Origin: JAYPHU01 sp038127535
Lineage (GTDB): Bacteria > Pseudomonadota > Alphaproteobacteria > Rhodospirillales > UBA2165
Assembly (NCBI GenBank): GCA_038127535.1
Contig: JAYPHU010000017.1
Location: 18,180 to 82,179, forward strand
DNA length: 64,000 nt
Direction of reading: 5' to 3'
Below the pieces are notes generated by a model. That model saw only the letters and a list, made by a program, of their open reading frames with translations, ran no database searches and was not told the origin of the DNA. The position numbers and the translations under genes are program-made. This document shows, piece after piece, positions 26,788-36,100 of the stretch (position 1 is its first letter; each line of letters starts with the position of its first letter).

Positions 26788-27276
26788 GTGAAGGGCATGT
26801 CCATGATCAAATCCAAATCCAAAGCCAAGCTGGAACTGATGCGCACGGTGGCCGGCACCCGGCCCATGGACCTGTTCACCCGTGGCCCTGAGATTCTCCA
26901 TGAAGTCATTACCATGGATGAAAACCGGGTCTGGGCTTTGGGGCCGAGCGTGGCCGATGTCACCTTCCCGGCGCTAGAAGTGCTCAAGCAGCTGAAAATT
27001 CCGACCCTGAAACTGTTCATGGAAGTGTTCCGGGAAACCTATGGCGCAAATACCCCGAAACTGCTGCGGGCAGATCAGTTTGTGCAGAAATTCCTGCGCC
27101 AGGTGGTCTCCGATTTTGTCCAACTGTTAGCCGTGGACGATCTCGACGATAAGCGGAAAGCGGCCCTAGGCGACATCATTGCGATGAAGTGGAAGGGATT
27201 GGACACGCGGATCAACGACTGGCTGCGGGCCAAAGAAGGCAACGCCGCCAAAGCCGCCTGGGACAGGCGCACCTAA
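26788..27276 (+). CDS. Hypothetical protein, 162 residues
   Basis: The frame starts at GTG 26788, or at ATG 26797 or 26803. The product is soluble, Lys/Leu-rich and predicted mostly helical (PMDLFTRGPEILHEVITMDE, LEVLKQLKIPTLKLFMEVFRE, NDWLRAKEGNAAKAAWDRR). It has no signal peptide or membrane segment. I do not recognise the family. It converges with tlpA, and the stop codons overlap by 3 bases, which supports both 3' ends being real. Confidence 0.72.
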   Translation: MKGMSMIKSKSKAKLELMRTVAGTRPMDLFTRGPEILHEVITMDENRVWALGPSVADVTFPALEVLKQLKIPTLKLFMEVFRETYGANTPKLLRADQFVQKFLRQVVSDFVQLLAVDDLDDKRKAALGDIIAMKWKGLDTRINDWLRAKEGNAAKAAWDRRT

Positions 27277-27854
27277 CGCGTACAAGCCTTGATCAGTTTG
27301 ATGGCGGCGGCAGAGTCCCATTCCAACGGACCAACCACGCGTCCGGTCTCAATGCCTTCCCGGTTGATCAGAAGCGTCGTCGGCAGGCCAGGCACTCTAC
27401 TGGATCGCGCCAGTGTGCCGCCCTCATCCATGAGAACAGGAAACCCGTCAAGCCGGTGAGCCTTGTAGAATTCGACCACCTTGGCTGCGCCCTTCACGTC
27501 TTCGGAGACGGGCAGCACCTCGATCCCGGCGCCGGCGATTTTGAACTTCAGCCGCAGCAGAGACGGCATCTCCCGCACACACGGGGCGCACCAGGTCGCC
27601 CAGAAGTTCAGGACAATCCCCCTGCCCCGATACTGACTAAAATCGATGCGTTTTCCGGTTTCATCGGTTATACCATCGGCTTGGACAGGCCGCCCCGCTG
27701 GTTTTGCGTTGAAATTTGCAAATTTTTCGGCGATTGCGGGGCAGGTATCGGCCAACACCGGGGCGTTACTCCTGCCCGCATAGTCGGGGGTCAACGCCAG
27801 GAACGTCGCAAAGCCGATGATCAGCACGGCCAGTCCGAGAAGTATTTTTGGCAC
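27273..27854 (-). CDS. TlpA-like thiol-disulfide oxidoreductase
   Basis: The 193-residue protein has an N-terminal membrane anchor (ILLGLAVLIIGFATFLALT) and a periplasmic thioredoxin-like domain (about residues 60-190) with the redox motif NFWATWCAPCVREMPSL and cis-proline segment VPGLPTTLLINREG. TlpA-type proteins keep cytochrome c or CuA cysteines reduced. It is divergent from argH with only 22 bases between starts, an arrangement common in alphaproteobacteria. Confidence 0.93.
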   Translation of the reverse strand: MPKILLGLAVLIIGFATFLALTPDYAGRSNAPVLADTCPAIAEKFANFNAKPAGRPVQADGITDETGKRIDFSQYRGRGIVLNFWATWCAPCVREMPSLLRLKFKIAGAGIEVLPVSEDVKGAAKVVEFYKAHRLDGFPVLMDEGGTLARSSRVPGLPTTLLINREGIETGRVVGPLEWDSAAAIKLIKACTR

Positions 27855-27876
27855 TCTTTCGTCTCCGGTGGAGAAA

Positions 27877-29325
27877 ATGACCGATTCGGGACAAAAATCA
27901 AAGCCGTCTCATGAGAGCGGCGGTTCGGCAAAAAATCAAGATGCCAGCACCATGTGGGGCGGGCGCTTCGCCGCTGGCCCTGCTCAAATCATGGAAGATA
28001 TCAACGCGTCGATCGGCTTTGATCAGCGGCTCTATGTCCAGGATATTACAGCCTCTAAGGCCCATTGCGAGATGCTGGTCGCCAAACAAATCATCTCCGG
28101 CGAAGACGGCGAAGCGATCCTGGCCGGGCTGGATCAGATCCTGGCCGAGATCGAGTCCGGCTCCTTCGATTTCAAACGGTCGCTTGAGGATATCCATATG
28201 AACGTGGAGTCCCGGCTAGCCGAACTGATCGGCGACGCCGCCGGCCGGCTGCACACGGCCCGGTCCCGGAACGACCAGGTGGCCACCGATTTCAAGCTTT
28301 GGGTGCGCGACGCTTTGGATCAGCTCGATGCGGACCTGAAGGCGCTTCAAGCGGTGCTGATTGAACGGGCCGATGAACATGCGGCAACCATCATGCCCGG
28401 CTATACCCATCTGCAAACCGCTCAGCCGGTGACCCTCGGCCATCATCTATTGGCCTATGTGGAGATGCTGGGCCGGGACAGAGGCCGGGTCCGGGATTGC
28501 CGGGCGCGCGCCAATCAAAGCCCCCTGGGCTCCGGCGCCCTGGCCGGCACGTCGTTTCCCATCGACCGGGAGATGACGGCGGCAGCGCTCGGTTTTGATG
28601 GTCCCATGGCCAATTCCCTGGATGGTGTCTCGGACCGGGATTTCGCCCTGGAATATTTGTCCGTGGCGTCCATTTTGGCGGTTCATCTCTCCAGACTCTC
28701 GGAAGAAATCGTCGTCTGGGCCAATGCTTCGTTCGGCTTTGTCAGTCTGCCGGATTCCTTTTCAACCGGCAGTTCCATGCTGCCGCAAAAGCGCAACCCT
28801 GACGCGGCAGAGCTGGTGCGGGCCAAATCTGGCCGGGTGATCGGCGCCTTGAATGGTCTGCTGATCGTCCTGAAGGGTCTGCCCCTCGCCTATAGTAAGG
28901 ACATGCAGGAAGACAAAGAGCCGGTGTTCGAAACCGCGGACACGCTGGCGCTCTGCGTCGCCGCCATGACGGGTATGATGGACGAGATCACCTTCAACGA
29001 AGACGCCATGCGGCACGCTGCCAAGGCCGGCAAGTCCAACGCCGTCGATCTGGCCGATTCGCTGGTGCAGAACTTGGGCACACCTTTCAGGCAAGCCCAT
29101 CACATCACCGGGCAATTGGTCCGGCTGGCCGAAGACAAAGGCTGCGGGCTGGAAGACCTGACGATTGACGACATGCAGGCTGTCGAGCCGGGGATCACCG
29201 AGGACATATTCAGGGTGCTGGATATCGACAAATCCATCACAATGAGGAATAGTTTGGGTGGACCTGCGCCGGATCGGGTCCGGGAAGCCGTCATCGCCGC
29301 CCGCCGGGCGTACCTGGAGGACTAG
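27877..29325 (+). CDS. argH: Argininosuccinate lyase
   Basis: ArgH splits argininosuccinate into arginine and fumarate. The fumarase/aspartase signature GSSMLPQKRNPD carries the catalytic serine. MWGGRFAAGPAQIM, DIHMNVESRL, TARSRNDQVATDF and MPGYTHLQTAQPVT are typical. ATG 27877 follows GGTGGAGAAA, which fixes the start at 482 residues; a longer frame from 27817 is not needed. The 28-residue N-terminal lead before MWGGRF is slightly longer than usual. It heads the argH-lptM-lysA group. Confidence 0.95.
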   Translation: MTDSGQKSKPSHESGGSAKNQDASTMWGGRFAAGPAQIMEDINASIGFDQRLYVQDITASKAHCEMLVAKQIISGEDGEAILAGLDQILAEIESGSFDFKRSLEDIHMNVESRLAELIGDAAGRLHTARSRNDQVATDFKLWVRDALDQLDADLKALQAVLIERADEHAATIMPGYTHLQTAQPVTLGHHLLAYVEMLGRDRGRVRDCRARANQSPLGSGALAGTSFPIDREMTAAALGFDGPMANSLDGVSDRDFALEYLSVASILAVHLSRLSEEIVVWANASFGFVSLPDSFSTGSSMLPQKRNPDAAELVRAKSGRVIGALNGLLIVLKGLPLAYSKDMQEDKEPVFETADTLALCVAAMTGMMDEITFNEDAMRHAAKAGKSNAVDLADSLVQNLGTPFRQAHHITGQLVRLAEDKGCGLEDLTIDDMQAVEPGITEDIFRVLDIDKSITMRNSLGGPAPDRVREAVIAARRAYLED

Positions 29326-29331
29326 ACCATC

Positions 29332-29469
29332 ATGTCTCGCAGGATCCTTTTTGTTCTGTTCGCCATCGGCATTCTTCTGCCGGTGCTGGGCGCGTGCGGC
29401 AAGAAGAACGCGCCATCGGCGCCGGAAGGGGAGGAATACAAGTATCCCCGGGAATATCCCCGCAAATAG
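29332..29469 (+). CDS. lptM: LptM/YifL-like small lipoprotein
   Basis: This 45-residue gene lies between argH and lysA, 6 bases after the argH stop. It encodes a signal peptide (ILFVLFAIGILLPVL) ending in the lipobox LGAC, and a short mature part (GKKNAPSAPEGEEYKYPRE). Length, lipobox, the Gly-Lys-Lys after cysteine and the position beside a lysine-pathway gene match the LptM/YifL family, which in E. coli assists disulfide maturation of the LPS translocon LptD. The functional transfer to this organism is inference. Confidence 0.85.
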   Translation: MSRRILFVLFAIGILLPVLGACGKKNAPSAPEGEEYKYPREYPRK

Positions 29470-29486
29470 GCGGCCGGCCGCAACTC

Positions 29487-30755
29487 ATGGATCATTTTCA
29501 TTACAAGAACGGCGAATTGGCCGCCGAGGACGCGCCGCTTTCCCGAATCGCGGACGCGGTCGGCACGCCTTTTTATTGCTACTCGACGGCGACTATCGAA
29601 CGACACTTCAACGTCTTTGCCGACGCACTGAAGGGATTGCCCGCGACGGTTTGTTACTCGGTGAAGGCCAACGGCAATCTGGCCGTGGTCAGCACCTTGG
29701 CCCGGCTCGGGGCTGGGGCGGATGTGGTCTCCGGCGGGGAACTGACCCGCGCGTTGGCGGCCGGCATTCCCCCGAACAAGATCGTCTTTTCCGGCGTCGG
29801 TAAGACAGAGGCCGAAATTTCCCAGGCGCTGACCAGTAATATTCTGCAGATCAATGTTGAGTCCGGCCCGGAGCTGGAACGCATCAATACGGTGGCGGCC
29901 TCCCTCGGCAAGATCGCCGAGGTGGCCTTCCGCATTAATCCGGACGTGGACGCGGAGACCCATCAAAAGATCAGTACCGGCCGTCAAGAAGATAAGTTCG
30001 GCATCGATTGGGACCGGGTTCACGAGGTTTTTACCGCGGCCGCCGGCATGGACAATGTCCAACCTGTCGGCCTGGCCATGCATATCGGCTCCCAGCTCAC
30101 CAAGCTGGACCCATTCCGGAACGCCTTTAACCGGCTTGCTCAAACCACCGCCGATCTACAGAAAAAAGGTTTTGAAATTAAGCGTTTAGACCTCGGCGGC
30201 GGTCTCGGCATTCCTTACGACGGGGGCGAAACACCGACCCCGGCGGATTATGGCAAACTGGTCGCCGAAACGGTGGGTGTTTTGGACTGCGAGCTGCTGT
30301 TCGAGCCCGGCCGGCTTATCATGGGGAATGCGGGCATTTTGGTCACCAAAGTGGTATATGTGAAGGACGGGGCGTCCCGGCGGTTTGTCATCATCGATGC
30401 AGCGATGAACGACCTGATCCGGCCGGCCATGTATGACGCTCATCACGAGATCGTACCCGTGTCGGAACCCCGTCCGGACGTCGGTTTACAGCCTGTTGAT
30501 GTGGTCGGCCCGGTCTGTGAAACCGGCGACACTTTTGCGACCGAATTGGAATTGCCGCCCGTTGAACAGAGTGAGTTACTGGCGATCCGTTCCGCCGGCG
30601 CTTACGGCGCGGTTATGTCCTCGACATATAACAGCCGCGCGCTCGTGCCGGAGGTCCTGGTCAAGGGCGGCGAATTTGCGGTTGTCCGGCAACGAGTGGA
30701 GATTGAGAACCTTTTGGCGCACGAATCTCTCCCAAATTGGTTGGAGTCGAGATAA
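29487..30755 (+). CDS. lysA: Diaminopimelate decarboxylase
   Basis: LysA decarboxylates meso-diaminopimelate to lysine with PLP. The PLP lysine is in VCYSVKANGNLAVVS. Other fold-III marks are GAGADVVSGGEL, HIGSQLT, LDLGGGLGIPYDGGE and the acceptor-site segment VGPVCETGDTFA with cysteine and glutamate. ATG 29487 starts MDHFHYKNGEL, the usual N-terminus. A longer frame to 29394 overlaps lptM and was rejected. It is 422 residues, 17 bases after lptM. Confidence 0.96.
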   Translation: MDHFHYKNGELAAEDAPLSRIADAVGTPFYCYSTATIERHFNVFADALKGLPATVCYSVKANGNLAVVSTLARLGAGADVVSGGELTRALAAGIPPNKIVFSGVGKTEAEISQALTSNILQINVESGPELERINTVAASLGKIAEVAFRINPDVDAETHQKISTGRQEDKFGIDWDRVHEVFTAAAGMDNVQPVGLAMHIGSQLTKLDPFRNAFNRLAQTTADLQKKGFEIKRLDLGGGLGIPYDGGETPTPADYGKLVAETVGVLDCELLFEPGRLIMGNAGILVTKVVYVKDGASRRFVIIDAAMNDLIRPAMYDAHHEIVPVSEPRPDVGLQPVDVVGPVCETGDTFATELELPPVEQSELLAIRSAGAYGAVMSSTYNSRALVPEVLVKGGEFAVVRQRVEIENLLAHESLPNWLESR

Positions 30756-30788
30756 AATACCGCATAATTAAGACCGCACCCCGTAATG

Positions 30789-30800
30789 CCGCATATGCGG
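30789..30800. promoter_or_regulatory. 12-base palindrome before TIGR02302 gene
   Basis: CCGCATATGCGG is a perfect palindrome 20 bases before ATG 30820. ACCGCAT at 30759-30765 is an extra matching half-site. It could be an operator or a stem in the leader. The function is not known. Confidence 0.3.
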
Positions 30801-30819
30801 TTTGGAGTTGGGTAGTTTA

Positions 30820-33333
30820 ATGGTCAAGCGGAACGGCCCGTTTTACAAAACATATCTAAGCCTCGCCCGGGCGAGCTTGCTGTGGGAATACCTTTGGCCC
30901 GCTTTGTGGCCGGCCTTGGCCACGGCCGGCATCTTCATAGGCGCGGCGCTACTGGATTTATTCACCCTGCTGCCGGTCTGGCTGCACATTGCAGTCGTCA
31001 TCGGCTTCCTAGTTGTGTTCGCCGGCGCCCTGCAGCGCGCGTTCACCCGCATCCCCAAAGTCGATTTTGTGGAAGCCCGTCATCGGATCGAAGAAGACAG
31101 CGGCTTTGATCACCGGCCGCTGACCGCCCTGGACGACGAGCTTGCGTTAGGCGACAATGATGCCCAGTCCCGTGCGCTCTGGGAAGCCCATCGCGCCCGC
31201 ATGGCGGCGGAGGCCGGAAGGCTGTCTCTCAAGGTGCCAAGGGCGGGCCTGGCCCGCCGGGATGGCATGGGGTTCCGCGCCGCCGTTGCCGCTTTTCTGA
31301 TCGTCGGCGTTGTCGCCGCCGGTGCCGAAACCGCCACCCGCATCGGCGCGGCGCTGTTGCCGCCGATGGGCAACGCCGGGCTGGCCGCCAGCGCCAAACT
31401 AAGCATCTGGGTTACGCCGCCCGCCTATACGGGCGTGCCGCCGGTGGTCATCACCATGACTGGCGCCAGCGCCCCACAATCCGGCGACCAGCCGGTCACA
31501 TCGATTTCCGTGCCGGACGGCAGCACCGTTCTCGCCCAAATGAGTGGGGGCGGCAGCGTGCCAGCTCTGTTGATCGGCCAGGACCGAAGCGACTTCAACC
31601 GGATTGATACTGACTCCTATCACATTGAGACGGAACTGAGGGCCGAAAGCGGCGCGAAGACGGTCGCCATCGAACAGAAGGGCCGGACCGTCGCCTCCTG
31701 GCCGCTGACCATCATCCCCGACCAGCGTCCGACGGTGGAGTTCTCCAACGCGCCGGAAGGCTCTCAACAGCTCCGTCTACAATTATCCTACGAGGCGAAA
31801 GACGACTACCGGCTTACCGGACTGACCGCCTCGATCCGCCGATTGGATGGCCTTACCGTGCCGGGCGGTGAAAGCGAAATCACCCTTCGCTTGCCCCTGC
31901 CGGGCTCGGACAAGAAGGACGTCAAAGGTAAATCAAACCATGACCTCGTCTCCCACGTCTGGGCCGGCCTGCCGGTCTTGGTGCACATTTTGGGTACGGA
32001 CGAGAAGAACCAAACCGGCCTGAGTAAAGTCGAGCCGGTGATCCTGCCGGAGCGGCAATTTAGCCATCCGACGGCCAAGGAAATCTATGAAATTCGCAAG
32101 GGTCTGACCGCGGAACAACGTGACCGGCGCCTTGGCGTTTTGAAGCTTGATCTTTTGACCAGCGAACCGGAAATGTTCGACGGACACACGGGCACTTACC
32201 TGGCGCTGCGTATCGCCCGGGAACGGCTGAGCCGGGATGGCGAGCCGCAAGCTATCGCCCAGGTGCAGAAGATGCTGTGGGACGCGGCGCTACGCTTGGA
32301 AGAAGGCCGCACCGCCACCGCCGGCAGCGAACTTGCCGACGCCCAACGCCGCCTGATGGAGGCTCTGGACCGGGGCGCCAGTCAGGAAGAATTAGAACGC
32401 CTCATGGCCGAGGTGGAAAAGGCCTTGCAGGAATTCATGTCCGCGCTGATGAAGGAATTGCAGCAACGGGGTCAGTTGCCGCCGATGGTTCCCAATGCGC
32501 AAACCATGACCAATCAGGACATAGAGAAAATGCTGGACCGGGCGCGAGAGCTACTCCGCCAGGGCTCGCGCGAGGCCGCCCGGCAGTTGATGGCGGAACT
32601 GCAGCGCATGCTGCAGAACCTGCGCGGCGCGATGGCCCGTCAGAACAACGGCCAAATGTCGCAACAGCAGCGCCAGGCGCAAAAAGCCATGCGCGAATTG
32701 CGCGGTATCGTCCAGCGCCAGCAAAAGCTTCTGGACGAAACCCACAAGCGCGCCCAACGCCAGCGGGAGGAAGGCATCCCCGATGGTCCGGAAAATGATC
32801 CTCAGTCCCGTGAAGGCTTTGAGGAACAGGAAGCCATCCGTAAGCAACTTGGCGAGCTCATGGGCAAGCTCGGCCAGATGATGGGAAAAATTCCGCAAGG
32901 CCTGGGCGACGCCGAACAAGCCATGCGGGAATCCGAAGGCGCGCTCAAGCAGGGCCGCCAGGGCAAATCCATTGATCCTCAGGGCCGGGCCTTGGAATCT
33001 TTGCGCAAAGGCGCCCAGAATTCCGCTCAGGCCATGGCGCAGATGATGGGCCGCGGACAACGCGGGCAGATGGGCCGCCAGGGCGGCCGCTTCGGCGCCT
33101 TTACCGGTCCCCGGCTGCGCGGCATGCGGCCCGGCAATCGCGATCCATTCGGCCGGCGTAATCAGGAAGAGGAAGGCTCCACCGGCCAAAGCACCGGCAC
33201 GGTTAAAATCCCCAGCGAAAGCGAGATTCAGCGGGCGCGGCGCATCCTAGAAGAGCTGCGACGCCGGGCCGGCGATCTGTGGCGGCCCGAGCTGGAGCTT
33301 GAGTATATCGAGAGGCTGCTGAAGCGGTTTTAG
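30820..33333 (+). CDS. TIGR02302/DUF4175 family membrane protein
   Basis: The 837-residue protein has two or three N-terminal membrane segments (about residues 25-75 and 155-175), an extracytoplasmic beta-rich region (about 190-400; LSIWVTPPAYTGVPPVVITM), then a long Gln/Met/Arg-rich coiled region (about 490-760; AELQRMLQNLRGAMARQNNG, QAMAQMMGRGQRGQMGRQGG). The final RARRILEELRRRAGDLWRP is the family's conserved tail. The start is ATG 30820; TTG 30802 is the alternative. Its function is unknown. Its place after lysA is conserved in alphaproteobacteria. Confidence 0.9.
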   Translation: MVKRNGPFYKTYLSLARASLLWEYLWPALWPALATAGIFIGAALLDLFTLLPVWLHIAVVIGFLVVFAGALQRAFTRIPKVDFVEARHRIEEDSGFDHRPLTALDDELALGDNDAQSRALWEAHRARMAAEAGRLSLKVPRAGLARRDGMGFRAAVAAFLIVGVVAAGAETATRIGAALLPPMGNAGLAASAKLSIWVTPPAYTGVPPVVITMTGASAPQSGDQPVTSISVPDGSTVLAQMSGGGSVPALLIGQDRSDFNRIDTDSYHIETELRAESGAKTVAIEQKGRTVASWPLTIIPDQRPTVEFSNAPEGSQQLRLQLSYEAKDDYRLTGLTASIRRLDGLTVPGGESEITLRLPLPGSDKKDVKGKSNHDLVSHVWAGLPVLVHILGTDEKNQTGLSKVEPVILPERQFSHPTAKEIYEIRKGLTAEQRDRRLGVLKLDLLTSEPEMFDGHTGTYLALRIARERLSRDGEPQAIAQVQKMLWDAALRLEEGRTATAGSELADAQRRLMEALDRGASQEELERLMAEVEKALQEFMSALMKELQQRGQLPPMVPNAQTMTNQDIEKMLDRARELLRQGSREAARQLMAELQRMLQNLRGAMARQNNGQMSQQQRQAQKAMRELRGIVQRQQKLLDETHKRAQRQREEGIPDGPENDPQSREGFEEQEAIRKQLGELMGKLGQMMGKIPQGLGDAEQAMRESEGALKQGRQGKSIDPQGRALESLRKGAQNSAQAMAQMMGRGQRGQMGRQGGRFGAFTGPRLRGMRPGNRDPFGRRNQEEEGSTGQSTGTVKIPSESEIQRARRILEELRRRAGDLWRPELELEYIERLLKRF

Positions 33334-33343
33334 CCGCCCGCTT

Positions 33344-33901
33344 CTACTTCACCGCTCTCAGCGTGATCTGAATTTCCTTCAGGATATTGTATTGGTGCTG
33401 GGCCATCTCGGCGAGGGTTGTTGAGTCGACCTCGCCGGCCTGCAGCATGGCCAGCCATTTGTCGTCGGGCAGCCATTGCACGTCCTCAATCTCGAAATCC
33501 ACATCTAGATGTTCGGCCAGGGGCGTGTTGGCGAGCCCCTCTTCCTTCCATTGGGCGCAGAGGCGCTTTGAGTACATCTCGAACTGGGGCGGCAAGATCG
33601 GCCGGACATGTGTCGGGTCTATGATAAACTCATCATGCCGGGGATGAGGCACGGCGATCCGGACGATGCCGTCGGGCGCGCACACCCGATACAGTTCCTT
33701 GATAATCCCCAGATAGACTTTGCTGGATTCGCCCAGGTGCTCCAGAACGTGACTGAGCACCACTTCTTCGGCGCTGTCGCTGTCGAAGGGCCAGGGGAAG
33801 GTTTCCAGATCGACCAGCATATCGGGCTCGCACGCCGGCTGGCTGTCGGCATTCAGGTATCCGTCGAGTTTACGGTGTCCGCAACCTAGATTAAGCTTCA
33901 T
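33344..33901 (-). CDS. SAM-dependent methyltransferase, small
   Basis: ATG 33901 begins directly with motif I (MKLNLGCGHRKLDGYLNAD), as in sugar/lipid-associated Methyltransf_11 proteins. AEEVVLSHVLEHLGE and ELYRVCAPDGIVRIAVPHPR follow. The 185 residues are short but complete for this group. The larger open frame to 34093 only adds unconvincing sequence. The gene is 19 bases downstream of the zinc-ribbon gene on the same strand and convergent with the TIGR02302 gene. Its substrate is unknown. Confidence 0.88.
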   Translation of the reverse strand: MKLNLGCGHRKLDGYLNADSQPACEPDMLVDLETFPWPFDSDSAEEVVLSHVLEHLGESSKVYLGIIKELYRVCAPDGIVRIAVPHPRHDEFIIDPTHVRPILPPQFEMYSKRLCAQWKEEGLANTPLAEHLDVDFEIEDVQWLPDDKWLAMLQAGEVDSTTLAEMAQHQYNILKEIQITLRAVK

Positions 33902-33920
33902 GAGGGCGGAACCGGCGGGC

Positions 33921-35102
33921 CTAGTTTGCGGGCTTGGGCTGCCCCGCGCCGTCCGGCAGGTTTCCCCAGCGCGCGATAAACTGCCGGCCAGTGGCGGGCG
34001 CATCCAGGAATTTCGCCTTGTACTTAATTGATTTGCCGGGCTCGATCGTCGGCTGGGTCGGCGGCACCGACAATTCCTGCACGGGCAGTCCATTGCCGTC
34101 CAGGAGCGACGAAATCACGATCGGGATGGGCTGGGTTTCCTCGGATGTGTTCTCGATGATGATGTCATGCTGGAACACGTCCTTGCCGTCCACAGTATCC
34201 CGGGACGGATTGGTGAGCTGCAAATCCAGACCATCGCCCGGCTGCGGCACGCGCATGCCGATCATGGTGAAGATACTGTTGGAGCCGCCCCAGAAGCCGA
34301 CCACCGTTTCCCGCATGACGACCGCGCCGCCAAACAAGCCGCCCAGCAGCAGGACGATCACCAGTGAGATGATAATGCCCTTGAAGCTGCGCTTTTGGTC
34401 CGCGCCGTCGACGCCCGCATAGCCCGGGATCGGATCGGGATCGGGAATATCCTCTGGATCAAAGTCGTCGTAATCCTCGTATTCATCGTTGTCTTCGGGC
34501 GTAAGCGATTCGATCGGATCGGGGTCTTCCAGATCATCCGAATCCATCTCGGTCAGATCTTCGGCTGAATCCGGCGTGAAGGAGGCGCTGCCCAAATCGT
34601 CTACATCATCGTCGCCCAACATGGCCGCCAATTCGTCATCCGATGGCAGCTCACCATCATTTTCCGGCTCAACATCCGGTTCCGGCATGGGCAGATCATC
34701 GGCCTCGGGTTCCGGCTCCGGCAAGGGATCGGCTTCGGCCATCGGCTCGGGTGCGGGCGCGCCTGCTTCCGGTGCCGGCGGCATCGGCGGCTGGCCGGGA
34801 TAGGGCGGCGGCGCGCCGTAAGGCGGCGCAGGCTGACCAGGATAGGGCGGCTGTCCGGGATAAGGCGGTGGCGCACCGTACTGCGGTGGCGCTGCATAAT
34901 AGGGTGGCGCGGCATACTGCGGCGGCGGTGGTGCGTATTGGGGAACGGGATCGGGGTGGCGAAGTGGGCGGGCGGCTACAGGCACCTGGTGCCAGCTATG
35001 GTCACAATTGTGACACTTCACCGTTCTACCACTGGTGCCGATAGACGCGCCGTCAACATTGTAAGACGTTGAGCAATTCGGACAGGAAATATACATCGGC
35101 AT
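33921..35102 (-). CDS. Zinc-ribbon (MJ0042) protein with Pro-rich repeats and one membrane segment
   Basis: The 393-residue protein begins with a zinc ribbon (CPNCSTSYNVDG with CHNCDHSWH). A Pro/Tyr/Gly/Gln repeat region follows (about 55-110; repeated YPGQP units), then an acidic stretch (about 110-225), one membrane helix (IIISLVIVLLLGGLFGGAVVM) and an extracytoplasmic beta-rich domain (about 285-390, DUF3426-like; DVFQHDIIIENTSEETQPIPI). It is divergent from ftsE, the usual alphaproteobacterial arrangement. Its role is unknown; an envelope or division link is only suggested by context. Confidence 0.88.
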   Translation of the reverse strand: MPMYISCPNCSTSYNVDGASIGTSGRTVKCHNCDHSWHQVPVAARPLRHPDPVPQYAPPPPQYAAPPYYAAPPQYGAPPPYPGQPPYPGQPAPPYGAPPPYPGQPPMPPAPEAGAPAPEPMAEADPLPEPEPEADDLPMPEPDVEPENDGELPSDDELAAMLGDDDVDDLGSASFTPDSAEDLTEMDSDDLEDPDPIESLTPEDNDEYEDYDDFDPEDIPDPDPIPGYAGVDGADQKRSFKGIIISLVIVLLLGGLFGGAVVMRETVVGFWGGSNSIFTMIGMRVPQPGDGLDLQLTNPSRDTVDGKDVFQHDIIIENTSEETQPIPIVISSLLDGNGLPVQELSVPPTQPTIEPGKSIKYKAKFLDAPATGRQFIARWGNLPDGAGQPKPAN

Positions 35103-35197
35103 CCAGTCTAGTTATGGTTTTGAACTTTATAGGTAATTCACCGAATCAACGCAAGCTAGCCCCTTTATCAGTGTCATCTTCTTGCCAGGAAGTTAAT

Positions 35198-35311
35198 ATG
35201 GGCAACCGTTACGCGGGGCTATACGGGATATCCGCGCCATTCCTGCTCACTGCCGGCAACGCGGACATGATCGAATCGAACCAATCGGGCCCCGGCCGGA
35301 GATCGTTTTAA
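35198..35311 (+). CDS. Possible 37-residue leader ORF before ftsE
   Basis: ATG 35198 is preceded by AGGAAG at a good distance. The 37-codon frame (MGNRYAGLYGISAPF then LLTAGNADMIESNQSG) ends with TAA at 35309-35311, 5 bases before the ftsE ATG, which itself has a weak ribosome-binding site. This spacing would suit translational coupling. There is no similarity to support it, so it may be chance. Confidence 0.3.
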   Translation: MGNRYAGLYGISAPFLLTAGNADMIESNQSGPGRRSF

Positions 35312-35316
35312 AAAGC

Positions 35317-36099
35317 ATGAGCAACGTCGTCCAATTCGAGAATGTCGGTCTCCGCTACGGGCTGGGACCCGAGGTTTTGCAGGACATTTCCTTTACCCTG
35401 GAGACCGGGTCGTTCCATTTTCTGATGGGCCCGTCCGGCGCCGGTAAATCTTCGCTGTTGCAGCTCATGTACCTGGCGCGCCGGCCGACACGAGGGCTGA
35501 TCTCCCTGTTCGGCCGGGATGTCTCCACCATGCCCCGAAACGATATGTCGGCGCTGCGCCGACGGGTCGGTGTGGTGTTTCAGGAGTTCCGGCTGCTCGA
35601 CCATCTCTCCGCCTTTGACAATGTCGCCCTGCCGCTCCGGGTGGCGGGCATGCGGGAAACCGGGATTCGCAAGCATGTCGAGGAATTACTCGCCTGGGTC
35701 GGCCTGCAGGACCATATGAGTTCACGCCCGCCGACCCTTTCTGGGGGACAACAGCAGCGGGTCGCCATCGCCCGGGCGGTGATCGCGCGACCGAAAATTC
35801 TGCTGGCGGACGAGCCGACCGGCAACGTGGACGACAAGATCGCGGCACGGCTGATGCACTTGTTCGAGGAGTTGAACCGGCTCGGCACCACGGTTATCAT
35901 CGCCACCCATAACGAAGCCATTGTGCGTGCGACGACCTATGACGTGTTGCGCCTGGAACGGGGCCAATTGCAAGTGTTGCACCGGAACCCGCCGGCTTCC
36001 GGCCGGAAAGCCGCCGATCAAGACCGGCCGCCGCTGCCTGGAGAGTCGGAGAACGGCGGCCACGCGTCGCCGGAAAACGCCAATCGGACGGTCGCCTGA
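35317..36099 (+). CDS. ftsE: Cell-division ATP-binding protein FtsE
   Basis: FtsE is the ABC ATPase of the FtsEX complex, which drives periplasmic wall hydrolases at the septum. Walker A GPSGAGKSSL, Q-loop VVFQEFRLLD, signature LSGGQQQRVAIA, Walker B ILLADEPTGNVD and the switch HNEAIV are intact. The 260 residues include a basic, low-complexity tail of about 40 residues after the ABC fold, longer than in E. coli (222). ftsX starts 1 base after its stop. Confidence 0.95.
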   Translation: MSNVVQFENVGLRYGLGPEVLQDISFTLETGSFHFLMGPSGAGKSSLLQLMYLARRPTRGLISLFGRDVSTMPRNDMSALRRRVGVVFQEFRLLDHLSAFDNVALPLRVAGMRETGIRKHVEELLAWVGLQDHMSSRPPTLSGGQQQRVAIARAVIARPKILLADEPTGNVDDKIAARLMHLFEELNRLGTTVIIATHNEAIVRATTYDVLRLERGQLQVLHRNPPASGRKAADQDRPPLPGESENGGHASPENANRTVA

Positions 36100-36100
36100 C

